DNA from: Apoda limacodes
Taxonomy: Eukaryota; Arthropoda; Insecta; Lepidoptera; Limacodidae
DNA length: 64,000 bases
Direction of reading: 5' to 3'
Assembly: GCA_946406115.1 (NCBI GenBank)
Contig: OX291552.1
Location: 3,844,001-3,908,000 of the forward strand
Shown: positions 11,041-23,901 of the stretch, one piece after another
Layout: each line of letters starts with the position of its first letter
Position numbering within the stretch: position 1 is the stretch's first letter
Translations under genes and position numbers: made by a program
The notes under the pieces: generated by a model
What the model was told of the DNA's origin: nothing
Databases searched by the model: none
What the model saw: only the letters and a program-made list of their open reading frames with translations

Positions 11041-11158
11041 CAGGCTTTTAGGGTTCCGTACCTCGTAAGGAAAAACGGAACCCTTATATACAACAACAAA
11101 TAATAAGTTTGCACGGAACCCTCGGTGCGTTAGCCAGACTGGCACTTGGCCGATTTTT
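11041..11158. repeat. Short lepidopteran-type repeat with inverted ends
   Basis: 'agggttccgtac' near the left end is answered by 'gcacggaaccct' about 55 bases further on, followed by 'ggcacttggccgatttttt'. This arrangement recurs in many moth and butterfly genomes. It is non-coding. Positions 10,961-11,040 hold nothing recognisable. Confidence 0.5.
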
Positions 11159-12440
11159 TTACATAATCCTGAAATATTTGGTTATTATTATATATTCTTT
11201 CTTTACTTTTCTTTCATACAGTTTATGCCTACTTTTATAAATGAATGGGGTAGCCCATTCAATAAAGTGACTGAAAATAAATTTCTTTTGTGCAGTAAAT
11301 ATTTTATTAACCTCTGTAGTAATAGTGTCAAGAACAGTATTGTACATATTATTTGGGTTGCCATTATAAAATAAATCCGGAAGTTTATGCAATAAGTATA
11401 TTTAAATGTATTTGGTATGAATTTAATATCCTTTTTATTAATACTATTTTTTTTTTCTAAAAGCTAACTGTCCACAATTATCTGACTCTGGATTGCTTAT
11501 AATTGACTTTTAAAGTGGTTTATGTCAGTAAATATAATGTCGATGCAAGTGGGACTAGATAAAGTAATTCTAGTTGGTTTACAAAACAAATTATTTAAAT
11601 TAAAAGTCAAGTAAAGATAAGGCAAGTAATCAAATAATTGGCTGAAATGTCGATAAAACTATTAAAATTGCACTGCTGAATAGAAGCAGGTTGTTTGTCA
11701 GACTTTGTTAAACTTCTCATAATATTAACATAATTGGTATTTGACATACAATTATTTAAAACCGGTTGTCCTAGACTTGAGCTGAGAAAGTGTCCAAAAC
11801 GTTTTTGCATTTCATCGCAAAACATTACTACATTGCCATCAACATTATATTTTGTGAAACACTAGTTGAGTGAGGACTGTTGTGAGCCTATGATTGTTCT
11901 GAAGTGTTGGTAAAGGTAGTAACGAGGCTGCTCAATCCGGCTGTGAATCGCTGAGGTATTTAAAATCACACATACTGTTATCAAGTTGTAATAACGCTCT
12001 GCATTCTACTTACTGAATTCTATTAGCTCATTCATGGCCAGTTTGTGCTCCTTCATCTCTCTCAAAACCTGTTCATACTTGTAGGTCACCATCTGCAAGG
12101 ATGTATGTAACTCTTTTATTTGCAAGTCGAGTAAATGTGTATCAGTTTTATGTTGTAGCCTACTGTTTTCTCATAACTCTTTTGCGTTTTGATAATTTTT
12201 TCAGTTTTTTTTATAAGTCTGTTGATTTTGATGTATTTTTCTATCTGGTTTCTACTGCAGCTAACTTCACTGATTGAGAAGAGTTGACGGTGTCATCACC
12301 AGTAATATCTATTGTGGTGGTGTTGCTACTTGCAGCAGAAACAAGAGTCTATATAATTCGTCAATAAGATTTTGAATTTGATGCTGTGTGTGTAAGTATC
12401 TGTTGATGGGCCTCCTGTAGTTCCTCTTCAATATATAAGA
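11159..12440 (-). pseudogene. Possible LINE ORF1 relic
   Basis: Minus-strand frames contain a coiled-coil-like stretch (about 12,020-12,140; LQIKELHTSLQMV, LREMKEHKLAMNELI) and downstream fragments such as FCDEMQKRFGHFLSS (11,607-11,825) and a 77-codon ORF at 11,159-11,392. Frames are broken repeatedly. A coiled coil of this kind is typical of ORF1 proteins in CR1/Jockey elements, but the match is weak and no defining domain is seen. Confidence 0.35.
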
Positions 12441-12449
12441 TCTTGTTAA

Positions 12450-12675
12450 CCACCACTTACTTCCCATCTACCTGGAAGACCGAAAGTCATTGTTCTCCCG
12501 AAACCAGGAAACTACCGTCTCCGCCCAGATCAATACCGTCCGATCACACTGCTGTCTAACTTAGCCAAGTTGCTGGAACGCTTGCTGTTTCATAGGATAT
12601 CTTCCCATATCCAGCTAAGGCCTAAACAGTTTGGTTTCAGAGGCAGTCACAGCGCCTACATGTCCTTCTCCCGCA
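12450..12675 (+). pseudogene. Reverse-transcriptase fragment
   Basis: With one frameshift near 12,480 the strand reads FPSTWKT / KVIVLPKPGN, then QYRPITLLSNLAKLLERLL and QFGFRGSHS. These are reverse-transcriptase motifs preceding the catalytic aspartates. Everything downstream is lost. Positions 12,676-13,250 show no supportable gene. Confidence 0.8.
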
Positions 12676-13259
12676 AAGCTAAATTAGTTGCCATTAAAAT
12701 GCAGTGGCTATTGAACTTTCTACCCGACTGGCTCGACAAGTGTAGTATAGCCGTAATCGCCAGCAAAACGACTTCTGACCGGCCTGCAAAGATTTTTGCC
12801 TCCTAAACTTTTGTTTCGAGGCCAAGCTATTAAATAGAAACCCAGAGTAAAGTACCTTCGCTGCATTATAGACCGCCCCTTCCGTATTCGCAAAATGCTC
12901 AACCATGTGTCTGCACGCTTGGTCGCAGCAAGGGCGGCGCTTAGGCCAGTACTTTCCTCTGACTTGCTCCTCAGAACCAAATGTCAATATTTATAATTGT
13001 ATCTCATACTAATAACCGACGAACCTTTGTTTTTATGCCGAAAATTAAATATACTCATATCTAAATAACCATTTTTTTTTTCTGAAATGTCTATGCAGTG
13101 AGCTGTTGCAGCCATAACTGATTCACCGGGCTTTTGGGGCGAGACTCTGAAGGGCGAGAAGTGCCCTGGCACTCTTTGACACCTCGTGTATCCTTGCGGT
13201 CGCCGACGAACCCGGGACCGATATCCGGATAGCGAGATCATCATCTGGGGCCGTTAGTA

Positions 13260-13870
13260 GGCTATGCTCAGGTTAGGCTCCGGAGGCCATTCTGAGAAAG
13301 CGGTTTTGGAGGGTCTGGATTTTATGGAGATTGCGTTTGGATTACGCATATACGACGCTTGCATAAGCTAGTTTAGGGCGGATGCAGGTGTCGTAGGGTC
13401 AGCTTATTTCTAAGCGACATCTTACTGTACTTGGGACATGGTACATGGGACATAGGCGACCCAGGACATAGGCGACCCAGGACAAAAGCGGCTCAGTCTC
13501 TAAGTATTTTGTTGTGATTGAAGTTCAAATGCCTATTCAGGGTCACACCGAGATAATTGGCCTTATTTTGCTAAGGAATGACGCGACCGAAAAGTAAGAG
13601 GCAAGATGGTCGCGAAGGGCGGCCTTTGGTGAAGAGAACGGCAGAGGTTTTGTCGGGATTAAATTCGATTCTCCATTTCCGGAACCATTCGCTGGAGGTG
13701 ATTGCAGATAGGAGTATCTTAGTGATTCGACTCATTTGCCTATCGGTGGTATAAATAGCGGTATCGTCCGCGAAGAGGGCTAATTGGCGATACCTATCGT
13801 TTTAGGGATGTCGTAGATGTACAGAAGGTACAAGATAAGGTAGGACGGCTCGGTACGAGCTTTGCCTGGC
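13260..13870 (-). pseudogene. Jockey-like LINE reverse-transcriptase relic
   Basis: The minus strand reads QLALFADDTAIYTTDRQM, SSEWFRKWRIEFNPDKT, NYLGVTLNR and, after gaps, IRPKLAYASVVYA and LQNRFLRMASGA. FADD is the catalytic palm motif, and the later blocks are the usual C-terminal region of Jockey-clade enzymes. Several stops and frameshifts make it inactive. Confidence 0.8.
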
Positions 13871-13879
13871 TTATGGGAT

Positions 13880-15090
13880 GACGACGACACAATGTTTAGG
13901 TAGTAAAGTAGTAAGCGAATCGGTAGGGAGTTGAGTAAGGTACCCATGTAGGTACGTTACGAGTATGTACGTTTAAAATGTTTAAATTTGACTTTAAAAT
14001 TGCAAAATAAAAGTTAAACCTTTTGAAGAATAATTAACTGAAATTCATTAATAAGGGCCAAGTTGTAGAAGTATTGAAATTAAAGTTTTTAAAATGATAA
14101 TCAAATCAAATTATTAAAAACTGAACTTTCAAAGCGAAAATTGCAAACTTACCTAGGCGTTTTTTATCTTCGAGACATCCAAATATGCGCTTATGAGAGC
14201 AGCTGCCTGTCACACGCTCGATTCGATGTTGCGCCAAGCGCGGGCTAGTCCAACGCGTCATTTGAACGTAACTATTGTTATCAATTTAAGAAGAATAGCC
14301 TTAGAATCAAAGAATCATTAATTATATACGAACGGATGACAGGTGACAAAAGTAATGGAATAATGATTCTGCGTCCCTTAACAAACCCGCCCCGTTCGTT
14401 TAGCATTGGTATCAAAAATATCAAAATTTTAGTATCATCTGTGACAAACTGTCATGCGTTCGTTTACGATATTTTTATTTTTGTCACTTTTGCCACCGAA
14501 AAATGAAACTTTAGACCCATGGCTGGAGGTGGGGTTTTTGTGTTAAATTCATTGTTTATGGTAGTGTGTGTGTGTTTTATCGTAGTGTATGTACGTCAAC
14601 CGTTCGTTTTGAAAGTTTTGCATACAAAAATTTTGTTACTAACGTTTCAAAGCTACACGAACGGTAGGTGTCGGTAACAAAACTGGCGTAATCAAAAGTG
14701 TAAAAAGTATCATCCGTGAAAACTCTTAATCCCAGAACGAACTCGCCCTTAATGCACTCGTGTAGCCTGCTGTTTGCGCACTTTTGATCTGCCGCGCTGG
14801 CTGACTCGATAGGTAGGACACTGGCGCCACGCGGCGGAAGCGTGACGTGACGTGACAATGAGACAGCCTATTATTTTACACACTCAATTACGCGTGGTTA
14901 TTACTGGTCATATGCTGTCTTGCTAATGTAGTAGTAGTAGTAGGTAATTAAATTTAAATTTTTATACTGAGTTCAAGTTATGAAGACAAGAGATTTTTAT
15001 TTAACTACTAATGTGTTGTAAGATACGGTGATAAATTAATTTAGTTTCGTAGTCCATTAAATACATTAGACATACTACTTTTTCCATTGT
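13880..15090. other. Intergenic, no recognised gene
   Basis: I see no supportable coding sequence. Around 14,340-14,720 the motifs 'cgttcgttta', 'atcatctgtgac' and 'atcatccgtgaa' recur in both orientations, which suggests a decayed DNA element. The 93-codon minus ORF at 14,577-14,858 lies in this repeat and is not considered a gene. Confidence 0.5.
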
Positions 15091-16140
15091 GATTTACATC
15101 CAACTGTTATGTTTGTGCTAAAGTAAAATTTAAAAAATTGCAAAAGTGATTACGTTCTATGAACACAATGCGTCACAGGGGTCATCATTACAGAAATACT
15201 TTGACTTAATGTGACATTAGGTAAAAAGAATATATTTTCGTTTTAATCTTCACCTTACCGAACTTGGGAATTTAAGGTACAGACTTCTGACTTGGCAACA
15301 CAGACAGAAAAATATTTGTTGCTATCATGGCGAATAATAATTTTGAAAAATTCGTTCGTAACTCAAATATAACAAGCAGATAAGTGTACTAACTTGTGAA
15401 AAGTGTTTTTTTTTTCATCAAGTGTTTTTAGCCAATAGTTTCTACACAATTTTATTGCACAAACTGCCATTTTATAACTTTTCGCGGGAGCACAGTTCGC
15501 GTCGACGCACAGATTACGTATGATCACAGAACACATATACCCTGCGTATGATGTAGTGTTGACGGCAAGTACATGAAAAATCACTTATTCGGATTGGCTC
15601 GTTTTGTGTGCCTTAACCCGGAATCTAGACGTATAAGTAATCTTAGCTAAGAATATTATTTTATTTTTCTTTAATTATACTTCGTTCATTTACTTATATT
15701 TTATACCTGTTTTACAGATGTACCTAGTTCATATAAGTAACTTTTAATGGAATTTGTACGTAAATTTCACTTTTCCAAGTACATTTTATAACTTGGTCGA
15801 CTATTACTCGTTAGCCTGTAAAATGTACTTACTTACCCGTGATAGTTTTCCTTTTAAATTCATTATATGCACTACCACCGTATTTTTTTTTTACATTTCC
15901 AAATACTATAATTTCGCTGGTAGAGGGGGGGACACTTGACTAACGAAAAATAATACTTTAAAGCTAAATGTTTCGCAAACAGAGCCCTAAATTAAAAAAT
16001 TATCTGTACATACCGCCAATGTTTTTGGAGTTGCACCGCTTTGGCCTGTTGCCAGTCCCAATGATCCTACTTACAATTACTTGTTTGCCCCATTAACTAT
16101 CAAGATACAGAACGGGAGAAAATACAAAATTTTCTCCAAA

Positions 16141-16330
16141 CCAGTATGAAGTTTTTATTTTTTATACCACTAAGGTGGCAAACATGCTTACGGTCCGCCT
16201 GATGGTAAGCGGTCACCGTAGCCTATGGATGCTTGTAACACCAGGGATATCACCCACGAGGTGCCGAGCCATCAAAATTCTAATAACTTCTTTCTTGAAG
16301 AACCCCATAGTACTGTAGTTTTTAGAGAGA
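16141..16330 (-). repeat. LINE 3' tail in unit A
   Basis: Read on the minus strand it gives the end of the LINE coding region (FFKKEVIRI), the 'ggtgttacaagc' block, 'ttaccatcaggcggacc' and 'gccaccttagtggtata' followed by A-rich sequence. It is the 3' end of the family represented at 8.6 kb. The equivalent in unit B is at about 17,478-17,660. Confidence 0.75.
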
Positions 16331-16478
16331 GAGAGAGAGAGAGAATCAAAACCTTCAAATTTGTCTTGTTCACAAAGTTTCCTGTTAAAATTCAACATAT
16401 TATTTTCGCTCTATCTTCTTTGATTTGTAAATAGTGCTGCCCTAAGTATTGATTAAAAAAGAGTTTCGGATATGGCTA

Positions 16479-16605
16479 GGGTTGCCAACTATACTGTTTT
16501 AAACAGTATTATAAATAAATACTGTTCATTTTTCGAAAATACTGTTTAATATACTGCATAGACCTAAATATACTCTATTTCTAGTAAAAAAAATGTTGGC
16601 AACCC
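16479..16605. mobile_element. Tc1/mariner-type MITE, unit A
   Basis: Inverted ends GGGTTGCCAAC and GTTGGCAACCC enclose about 105 bp of AT-rich sequence. The left flank is TA at 16477-16478; the right flank is CA, which is TA in unit B, so it has mutated. A TA target duplication fits Tc1/mariner-derived elements. Confidence 0.75.
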
Positions 16606-17477
16606 CAGATATAGCAATATCGTCTTTTCTGAATACTAAACGAAAATATTTGTTGCTATCATGGCGAATAATAATTTTGAAAAATTCGTTCGTAACTCAA
16701 ATATAACAAGCAGATAAGTGTACTAACTTGTGAAAAGTGTTTTTTTTTTCATCAAGTGTTTTTAGCCAATAGTTTCTACACAATTTTATTGCACAAACTG
16801 CCATTTTATAACTTTTCGCGGGAGCACAGTTCGCGTCGACGCACAGATTACGTATGATCACAGAACACATATACCCTGCGTATGATGTAGTGTTGACGGC
16901 AAGTACATGAAAAATCACTTATTCGGATTGGCTCGTTTTGTGTGCCTTAACCCGGAATCTAGACGTATAAGTAATCTTAGCTAAGAATATTATTTTATTT
17001 TTCTTTAATTATACTTCGTTCATTTACTTATATTTTATACCTGTTTTACAGATGTACCTAGTTCATATAAGTAACTTTTAATGGAATTTGTACGTAAATT
17101 TCACTTTTCCAAGTACATTTTATAACTTGGTCGACTATTACTCGTTAGCCTGTAAAATGTACTTACTTACCCGTGATAGTTTTCCTTTTAAATTCATTAT
17201 ATGCACCACCACCGTATTTTTTTTTTACATTTCCAAATACTATAATTTCGCTGGTAGAGGGGGGGGACACTTGACTAACGAAAAATAATACTTTAAAGCT
17301 AAATGTTTCGCAAACAGAGCCCTAAATTAAAAAATTATCTGTACATACCGCCAATGTTTTTGGAGTTGCACCGCTTTGGCCTGTTGCCAGTCCCAATGAT
17401 CCTACTTACAATTACTTGTTTGCCCCATTAACTATCAAGATACAGAACGGGAGAAAATACAAAATTTTCTCCAAACC

Positions 17478-17660
17478 AGTATGAAGTTTTTATTTTTTAT
17501 ACCACTAAGGTGGCAAACATGCTTACGGTCCGCCTGATGGTAAGCGGTCACCGTAGCCTATGGATGCTTGTAACACCAGGGATATCACCCACGAGGTGCC
17601 GAGCCATCAAAATTCTAATAACTTCTTTCTTGAAGAACCCCATAGTACTGTAGTTTTTAG
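17478..17660 (-). repeat. LINE 3' tail in unit B
   Basis: This is the duplicate of the tail at 16,141-16,330, carried along in the tandem duplication rather than inserted independently. Confidence 0.75.
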
Positions 17661-17809
17661 AGAGAGAGAGAGAGAATCAAAACCTTCAAATTTGTCTTGT
17701 TCACAAAGTTTCCTGTTAAAATTCAACATATTATTTTCGCTCTATCTTTGATTTGTAAATAGTGCTGCCCTAAGTATTGATTAAAAAAAAAGAGTTTCGG
17801 ATATGGCTA

Positions 17810-17937
17810 GGGTTGCCAACTATACTGTTTTAAACAGTATTATAAATAAATACTGTTCATTTTTCGAAAATACTGTTTAATATACTGCATAGGCCTAAAT
17901 ATACTCTATTTCTAGTAAAAAAAAATGTTGGCAACCC
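17810..17937. mobile_element. Tc1/mariner-type MITE, unit B
   Basis: This is the copy of the unit A element, here with both flanking TA dinucleotides intact (17808-17809 and 17938-17939). Its presence in both units shows it inserted before the tandem duplication. Confidence 0.78.
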
Positions 17938-18299
17938 TAGATATAGCAATATCGTCTTTTCTGAATACGGGTTATTTTTTAGTTCAAAGAATACTGATCA
18001 AAGTTGCTGCTCAATCGTTACGGTCGATGTTCCTTGATCTTTAAAACTAGATGACTTACGTATTTCGTGTCTTCACATGGTCTTCACCAAGATCTCAGTA
18101 TCGGTACGAATTGAGAAAACTACTTTAAGGATATAGAAAATTGGCTTACAAATATTTTGTAGTCCTAATAAAATAATTGTAGTCCCAATTCCAGAATTTA
18201 TAAGAATAGAAAGTTTTTAAGGGTCAAAGGTGGCTCCCCAATCCTTACGGTCGGCGTTCATAGATCTCTGAAAGATGACGTACGTAGTTCGTGTTTTCA

Positions 18300-18860
18300 C
18301 GAAGTCGGGGCAGAGGTGGCTGCTTTATAAGTCGTAAGTTCAGTCCCATATGGAGTACTGCTGCCATCTCTGGGCGGGTGCACCGGATACCAGCTTGGCC
18401 CTTTTGACTCGGTTCAACGACGGGCTGTGAGAATTGTGACGACCCCAAACTCACTTGCCGTATCGAGCTTGAAAGTGGGAAGAGACTTTGCCTCCCTGGG
18501 TCTGTTGTACTGCTTGTACAATGGGATGTATTCTAAGAAATTGTTCGAAATGATGACCACAGCTACTACCATCGCACCGCTCGCCATCGGCAGGGAATTC
18601 ATTCTCACACTTTAGAACCGAAATGGTCGCGTACAGTGCGGTTTCAGAGAAACTTCCTCCCGCGAACGCTTGGGTTGTGGAATGAGCTCCCTGCCCGGTT
18701 TGCTCTAAGGAATACTGTATGGGGTTCTTCAAAAAAGGGTTATTGAATTTTTGAAGGGTCAGCATCAGCGTGAGTGACACCCCTGGTATAACAAGCGTCC
18801 ATAGGCTTACTCACTGTCACTAGACCGCAAGATTGTTACCTTATTGGTATAAATAAAATA
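18300..18860 (+). pseudogene. LINE C-terminus and 3' UTR
   Basis: Translated with frameshifts, it reads SPIWSTAAISGRVHRI in one frame, then QRRAVRIVTTPN, FASLGLLYCLYNGMYSKKLFEMM and a block equivalent to VRFQRNFLPRTLGLWNELPARF, then MGFFKK. It ends with 'gtccataggctta' and an A-rich tail. This matches the C-terminal region expected downstream of the reverse transcriptase at 8.6 kb. The 5' part is missing, as usual for truncated LINE insertions. Confidence 0.8.
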
Positions 18861-20300
18861 AAATACCAAGAATTATTAGTCCTAATAAAAAAATCCCAAA
18901 ACGCCAAGTGCGAGAATTAAGAAGTGAAGTCACAATTATCTGTGGCTTCTTAGTCCAATGTTGGTTAGAATTGAGGCAACAACTCTTGAGATTTAAATAA
19001 TCAGCTTACAAGTATTTATTAGACCTAATAAAATAATTGTAGGGCCCAATTCCTTTTTTAATTTTATTTTTCCTGTCGGCCCAATCAAAATGTATATCCA
19101 TGCCAAATTACAGCTTAGAAAGTACTAATGGTCTCAGAGCTAAGCCGCGGATAGACAGACTTTAGTTTCCACACCGGAAGTACTGTTGCTGGGATGGGCT
19201 CGCCCACCCCATCAAGCAGGATTGAAGAAGTTAGTAGTCTGTCTCCCGAATAGTGTGGGCGTACCCAGCCACCTCTTTACGTGGATTTAACCCGTGATGA
19301 TGCGATCACCCTGAACTGGGCCAATAAACCTATGTCCAGATAATATTCCTGGTCTCCATATAGTTAGTGTCCCAATCACAACTACAGTGTGTCATAGAAA
19401 AAAGGTTTCAAATAGAAAGATGTATGTTATCTAAATGTGCAATTACAGACAATACTGATTCAAATTCAGTGTATCCATAATAAAAAAAAGATATGTGATT
19501 TCACTGCTAGATATTTAAAGATATGTAAAAAAGATCTCGACAAAATGTTAAAGTTTCCAAATATATATATTATTCTTGCTTGCTAGTTTTGGGTAATTCA
19601 GATTTAAGTACAAAGGAACATTTCCGTAAAACAGTTTTAAAATCAATATCAATCACATCTCAATCGTTCTGTCAAAATTGTCTATGATTGCAGCTCAAAG
19701 CTAAGCGAGTTACTTTCTACCAGTTGAGATATATAGGATGTTGAATGGATAGAAATAGGACGGATAGATATAAAATGAATGAAGACCCTGGATGACATTA
19801 CAAAACTATCTTTTATTAACAACTGTCTCGTCTCTCACAAGTCTACACTAAAAGATGTGGGTGTCTTCATACTAAATACATATATAATATATATTTACCG
19901 TGAAAAAATGGATACATATCACGTATCAATATGGTGGAAAAATGAGAATTACTGCTCAACGCTAATTCGAGTCGGAAGAATAAAGAATATGATCTACGTG
20001 CTTCCGTATCTTCGATCTTGCAAACTTGTAGGTACTTGGCACAAACTTCGATCATATTCTTTTGCTTCGACAAAACTCCAAGCAATGTTTCTAAAACTTC
20101 GCTTCGAAATTTTCTTTACGGCAACCACCGGGCGTGGATTTTTTCGGCAATCGCCATTTCTTTAAGACTTTTTCAATTCATACATTTTCAAACAGTTTCA
20201 AGGAACTTCATCCTTTACTTCTTGAAATACCTTTTCAAACAAACAAAATCAATATTAGACTTAAGTAATAAAACTTTATTAAAACTATTTTTTATATGCT
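18861..20300. other. Intergenic, weak internal repeats only
   Basis: A block ending 'aaaataattgtag(t/g)(g)cccaattcc' occurs at about 18,099-18,191 and again at about 18,968-19,053, so part of this sequence is duplicated. ORFs at 19,779-20,165 and 20,018-20,302 overlap in different frames, lack recognisable motifs and have no sensible splice context; I do not treat them as genes. Confidence 0.45.
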
Positions 20301-21555
20301 AGAGGCATCTCTGGCCCGGATGGGGCGACGTACACGCTAAGTTACACTACGCCCTATCGTATCACATCTTAATTAACAAATATATTTCATCTTAAAGACC
20401 AGAAAGAGACCGTTGTCGAACGGATCTAGAAACTAAACTTAATATTTACACAATTCAATCAATAAAATTAACAATATAATGTAATTATACATTTGTCTGA
20501 ATAATAAATGCACTAGGGAGGCCAGAAGACATGTTTAGTTGTGTCGTATCAAAGTGTACGCAATGTCTGTAGTTGACCTCGCGTCACCTTACTAATAGCG
20601 ACCTGCAAAGTCAAACAGGACAATGACTAAGGTGTTCAGGGTAACAGAAAAAAAATATTACATCAAATATCAAACAGTTGATGGCAACATATATTGTATT
20701 TAACATTTTAAAATGCTAAGGACATATATCCATACAATCTTAATGAAAAAATATTTTTATTTAATTTTTAATTTCACCGCTTATATAAAAAAATACTAGT
20801 AACAAAAATAAACATAAAAAAGAAGAAAATAATATAATCACTACTAATTGAAACAATAAAAAACTGTATTGGCTATTTTGCAAATGAAAAATATTTTTCA
20901 GATTTTTTTTCCATCAAATACAAAAATATTTATTTGTATAGTTAGTTTTAAAATTGAATTGGAAATGAATTCAAAAAATATAGACATCAGTTACATGTTA
21001 AAAGCGTAAGAATACCTACAATAACACATCCAAGGACACTAAATAAATTAGCATATCGGTATGTTAATTATGAAGTACCTATTGTATTCTAATTTTCATC
21101 AACTTTGACTTTTACTTTAGCATACTGTGTATGTACCATCAACTATTTATAATACAACTTCCTCTAAAAATTTATGTAGGTTTTTTTACAATTTTTACAA
21201 AACAAAAGTGTTTTATATGTATGCAAGTACAGCATTTACAATAAATAGCTTGGGAAGTATTAAATAATATTGGAAATGCAGAAAGACAATGTAAGCAAAT
21301 AACAAATCTACTAATGGTTTACAAACACATAAAGCTCATTACAGCACAAGGCTTTTAAATACACAAGGAACACTCGTATTGTTGATTGCAACATACTAGA
21401 CTACGTTCCAAAACAAAACACTGTAAAAGAGTCAAAAATAATTGACATTTGCATCTTAATAAATGGATATTTTATAACTGAATTTTCAATATCATACAAC
21501 TGATCAATTAAAACTGGAAGTGTGATAGATAGCTGACGCAAATAGCAGCGAAACT
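20301..21555. other. AT-rich sequence downstream of tra2, no gene seen
   Basis: Nothing supportable is encoded here. On the minus strand an AATAAA occurs at 20,275-20,280, so a very long tra2 3' UTR reaching this far cannot be excluded, but nothing shows it. Confidence 0.4.
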
Positions 21556-21758
21556 AGTCCACCGCTAGGCAGTTTTAACTATCTGCGCCTTAACTAGCCC
21601 ACCACTAGGTAGTTTTAACTATCTGCGCCTTAACTAGACCACCACTAAGTAGTTATAACTATCTGCGCCTTAAATAGCCCACCACTAGGTGGTTTGAACT
21701 ATCTTCCCCTTCACTAGCCCACTACTAGGTAGTTTTAGCTACTATCTGCGCCTTAACT
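21556..21758. repeat. 40-bp minisatellite, five copies
   Basis: The unit begins 'agcccaccactaggtagt' and ends 'ctgcgccttaact'. Five consecutive copies are present; the fifth has a 3-bp insertion and the others differ by substitutions. No long reading frame crosses the array. It lies about 2.4 kb beyond the tra2 stop codon. Confidence 0.9.
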
Positions 21759-23901
21759 GGTTATAAACCTAGCGCATATGACAGATCCTTCCGCAGTGGG
21801 GCGCAGCACAAAAATCCACTTTCATTAATTTTCATTTGTTAGCTTCAGCAGGAGTAAACATCCGAACGAAGTATCAAGTAGCTTTTTGAGAGCGCAAATA
21901 CTGATACCTATTTTATGCATTAGATGAGCAGGTGTAAACCACGCCATGTATAGTGTAATTATTGCGTTGCGATTTAGTAAAGGTTAAGTTCTGTTTGGTT
22001 ATTTACTCCATTGTGGCCTGTAGCCATTGTGCATACAAATATACGAGAGCAGATTTACTATTTATTAGTGTTTTGAGTTTTAAAACAAGGACAAGTGAGT
22101 TTTAGGTTGTAAATTTTTTTTAATTTTTAAATTATATTTTAAATTATTAAGAAGAAATTTCTTCCTTGTGTATTTTCAACCTAAGAAGCTCATGTTAGTC
22201 ACTACCAAGCAATGTTAGACAAAATATGGTGGTCCAGCCCAACTACGATGGCTGTGTGTCAGGTTGATATGCAAAACATTGATTACACACAAAATAAGAT
22301 GGTTCACACCAGTAGCCCATTTTATTTAATGTCTTAAAATATATTCGAGAGAACGAAAAATACAAGCACAGTCAAGTAACATCATTCAACTAAGACTATA
22401 TCGTTCCTCATCAAGTCATCTATTGAAAACCTCAACTTTTTTTAATGATTTTAAATGGGATTAGAAAACAAAATAATTAAAAATGCCCAAATAATTACTA
22501 AAAATAATGGCGGAAAAAAGCAATATAATGCGTTAAAAATGAATTGGCCGATGCTTTGGCGCCATATTGGCAACCGAAGTACGCAACAAGTACCAATAGC
22601 AGCAAATTTACATTCAAATTTTCGAAATATGGAGGCAGAGCATCCGCCAACTCATTTTGAACGCATAAAATACACGTCTTATCCGCAAACCTTCAAAAGC
22701 ATGGAATTTTATGGCATTAGTAATGAAGGGGACTGGTAACGACCACAAGTCTATTCCATTATGCTGAGACTGCTACATCATTATATTATATGGTAACGCA
22801 TTTTAACGCAAAAACGAAAGGGTAAGTGGTAGATATGGAAAGCACTTATACAAAACATTAACTTTATTGTCATATTCATTATTACTTAAAACCAAGTTTT
22901 GAGACAAAGATGAGAAAGCATGACCTAAAAAAACAACAGGTTGCAGCAGAAGTGATAACTTGAATATTAGCATTGTACATTTTTGATATTTTGGAATGGG
23001 TAGGGAATAATTTTGCACGAATTGCTTTGATTATTATGCAAAATAATATATATATAAACTACAATATTCATTTATTGCGTTATCGCACACAAACATGACA
23101 ATTTATATTATATTAAAAATTTAACACTTCAGAACTATTACAACACAAACACACACGAACATTAGCGCAAGCGCTCCACCTAAACGAAACAGCTGGCGCA
23201 AGCATACATTTTCGCCGCACGGTAGAAAGAAAGGCTCCTACGCTGCGCCGGTGGTATACACTCGCTCCGTCTTACTAATTTATGATCAGGTCACGTGTCC
23301 TGACGCGAGTTTAACATTTTTTACCCATCACAAAAAAGTGCACAATGCCGCTAAAGAAGTTTTCACTTCAAAAGTTAGCTAACTAAATAAAAAAAAATAT
23401 ACAAACAAAGTCATATACATGAAAATAATTGAGTTTCTCCTCAACCCCTTTTTTTATAATAGCAAAAATATGCTTTTTAAAGACGAGAAAGTTAATATAA
23501 AAACAACATGCACTAAAATGGTCCTAGTGATAGCAATGTTAACTGTCTGCCGCAAAAGTTAACATGCGTAATATCTCTAACCACACTTCAGGAATGATTG
23601 TCTATTTCTTTTTTTTCTTCTTTCTTCTAAATTCATTCTAAATCATCAATTGTTAGGATGAAAACATCCTTCAATTTGACACAAAATATTTCAAGGATAC
23701 GATAGAAATTTATGAATTCAAGACATGCTACTTAACATTTTGGTGACATACCTTCCAAATCTCAGAGAAAATAATAAAATTTAGTAGTTCAAACTCAACG
23801 CCCAACCATTCATGCAAGAATAAACACATTAATTCTGATATAAAAATCGTTCATTGCCTCCGGAATATTCCCAAACTGACACACACACACCTGTAATTTT
23901 C
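21759..23901. other. AT-rich non-coding stretch
   Basis: A 94-codon plus-strand ORF at 22,455-22,739 has no recognised motif and no clear gene context. A GC-richer patch at about 23,150-23,310, with 'agcgcaagcgctcc' and 'tggcgcaagc' blocks, may be part of an unrecognised element. Nothing else can be supported. Confidence 0.4.

Larger units (their letters stand above)
15309..16642. repeat. 1.33-kb tandem duplication, unit A
   Basis: This unit and the next are nearly identical, offset by 1,334 bp at the left end. The few differences are mainly in homopolymers, a GA microsatellite (about 16,326-16,343) and scattered substitutions. Each unit holds, in order, part of the repeat also found at position 1, a minus-oriented LINE 3' tail, the GA tract and a small TA-flanked MITE. 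No gene is recognised; the matching ORFs in the two units are copies of the same non-coding sequence. Confidence 0.93.
16643..17968. repeat. 1.33-kb tandem duplication, unit B
   Basis: This is the second copy of the unit at 15,309-16,642. Homology starts at 'aaaatatttgttgctatc' and ends at 'cgtcttttctgaatac', which marks the right breakpoint. The GA tract is shorter than in unit A. High similarity indicates a recent event, or an assembly artefact if haplotypes were concatenated. Confidence 0.93.

Noticed and set aside
12694..12987. Minus-strand ORFs of 97 and 86 codons
   Set aside because: They overlap each other in different frames beside a reverse-transcriptase fragment and have no recognisable domain.
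19779..20302. Two overlapping ORFs of 128 and 94 codons
   Set aside because: They use different frames of the same AT-rich sequence, show no motif and have no splice context.
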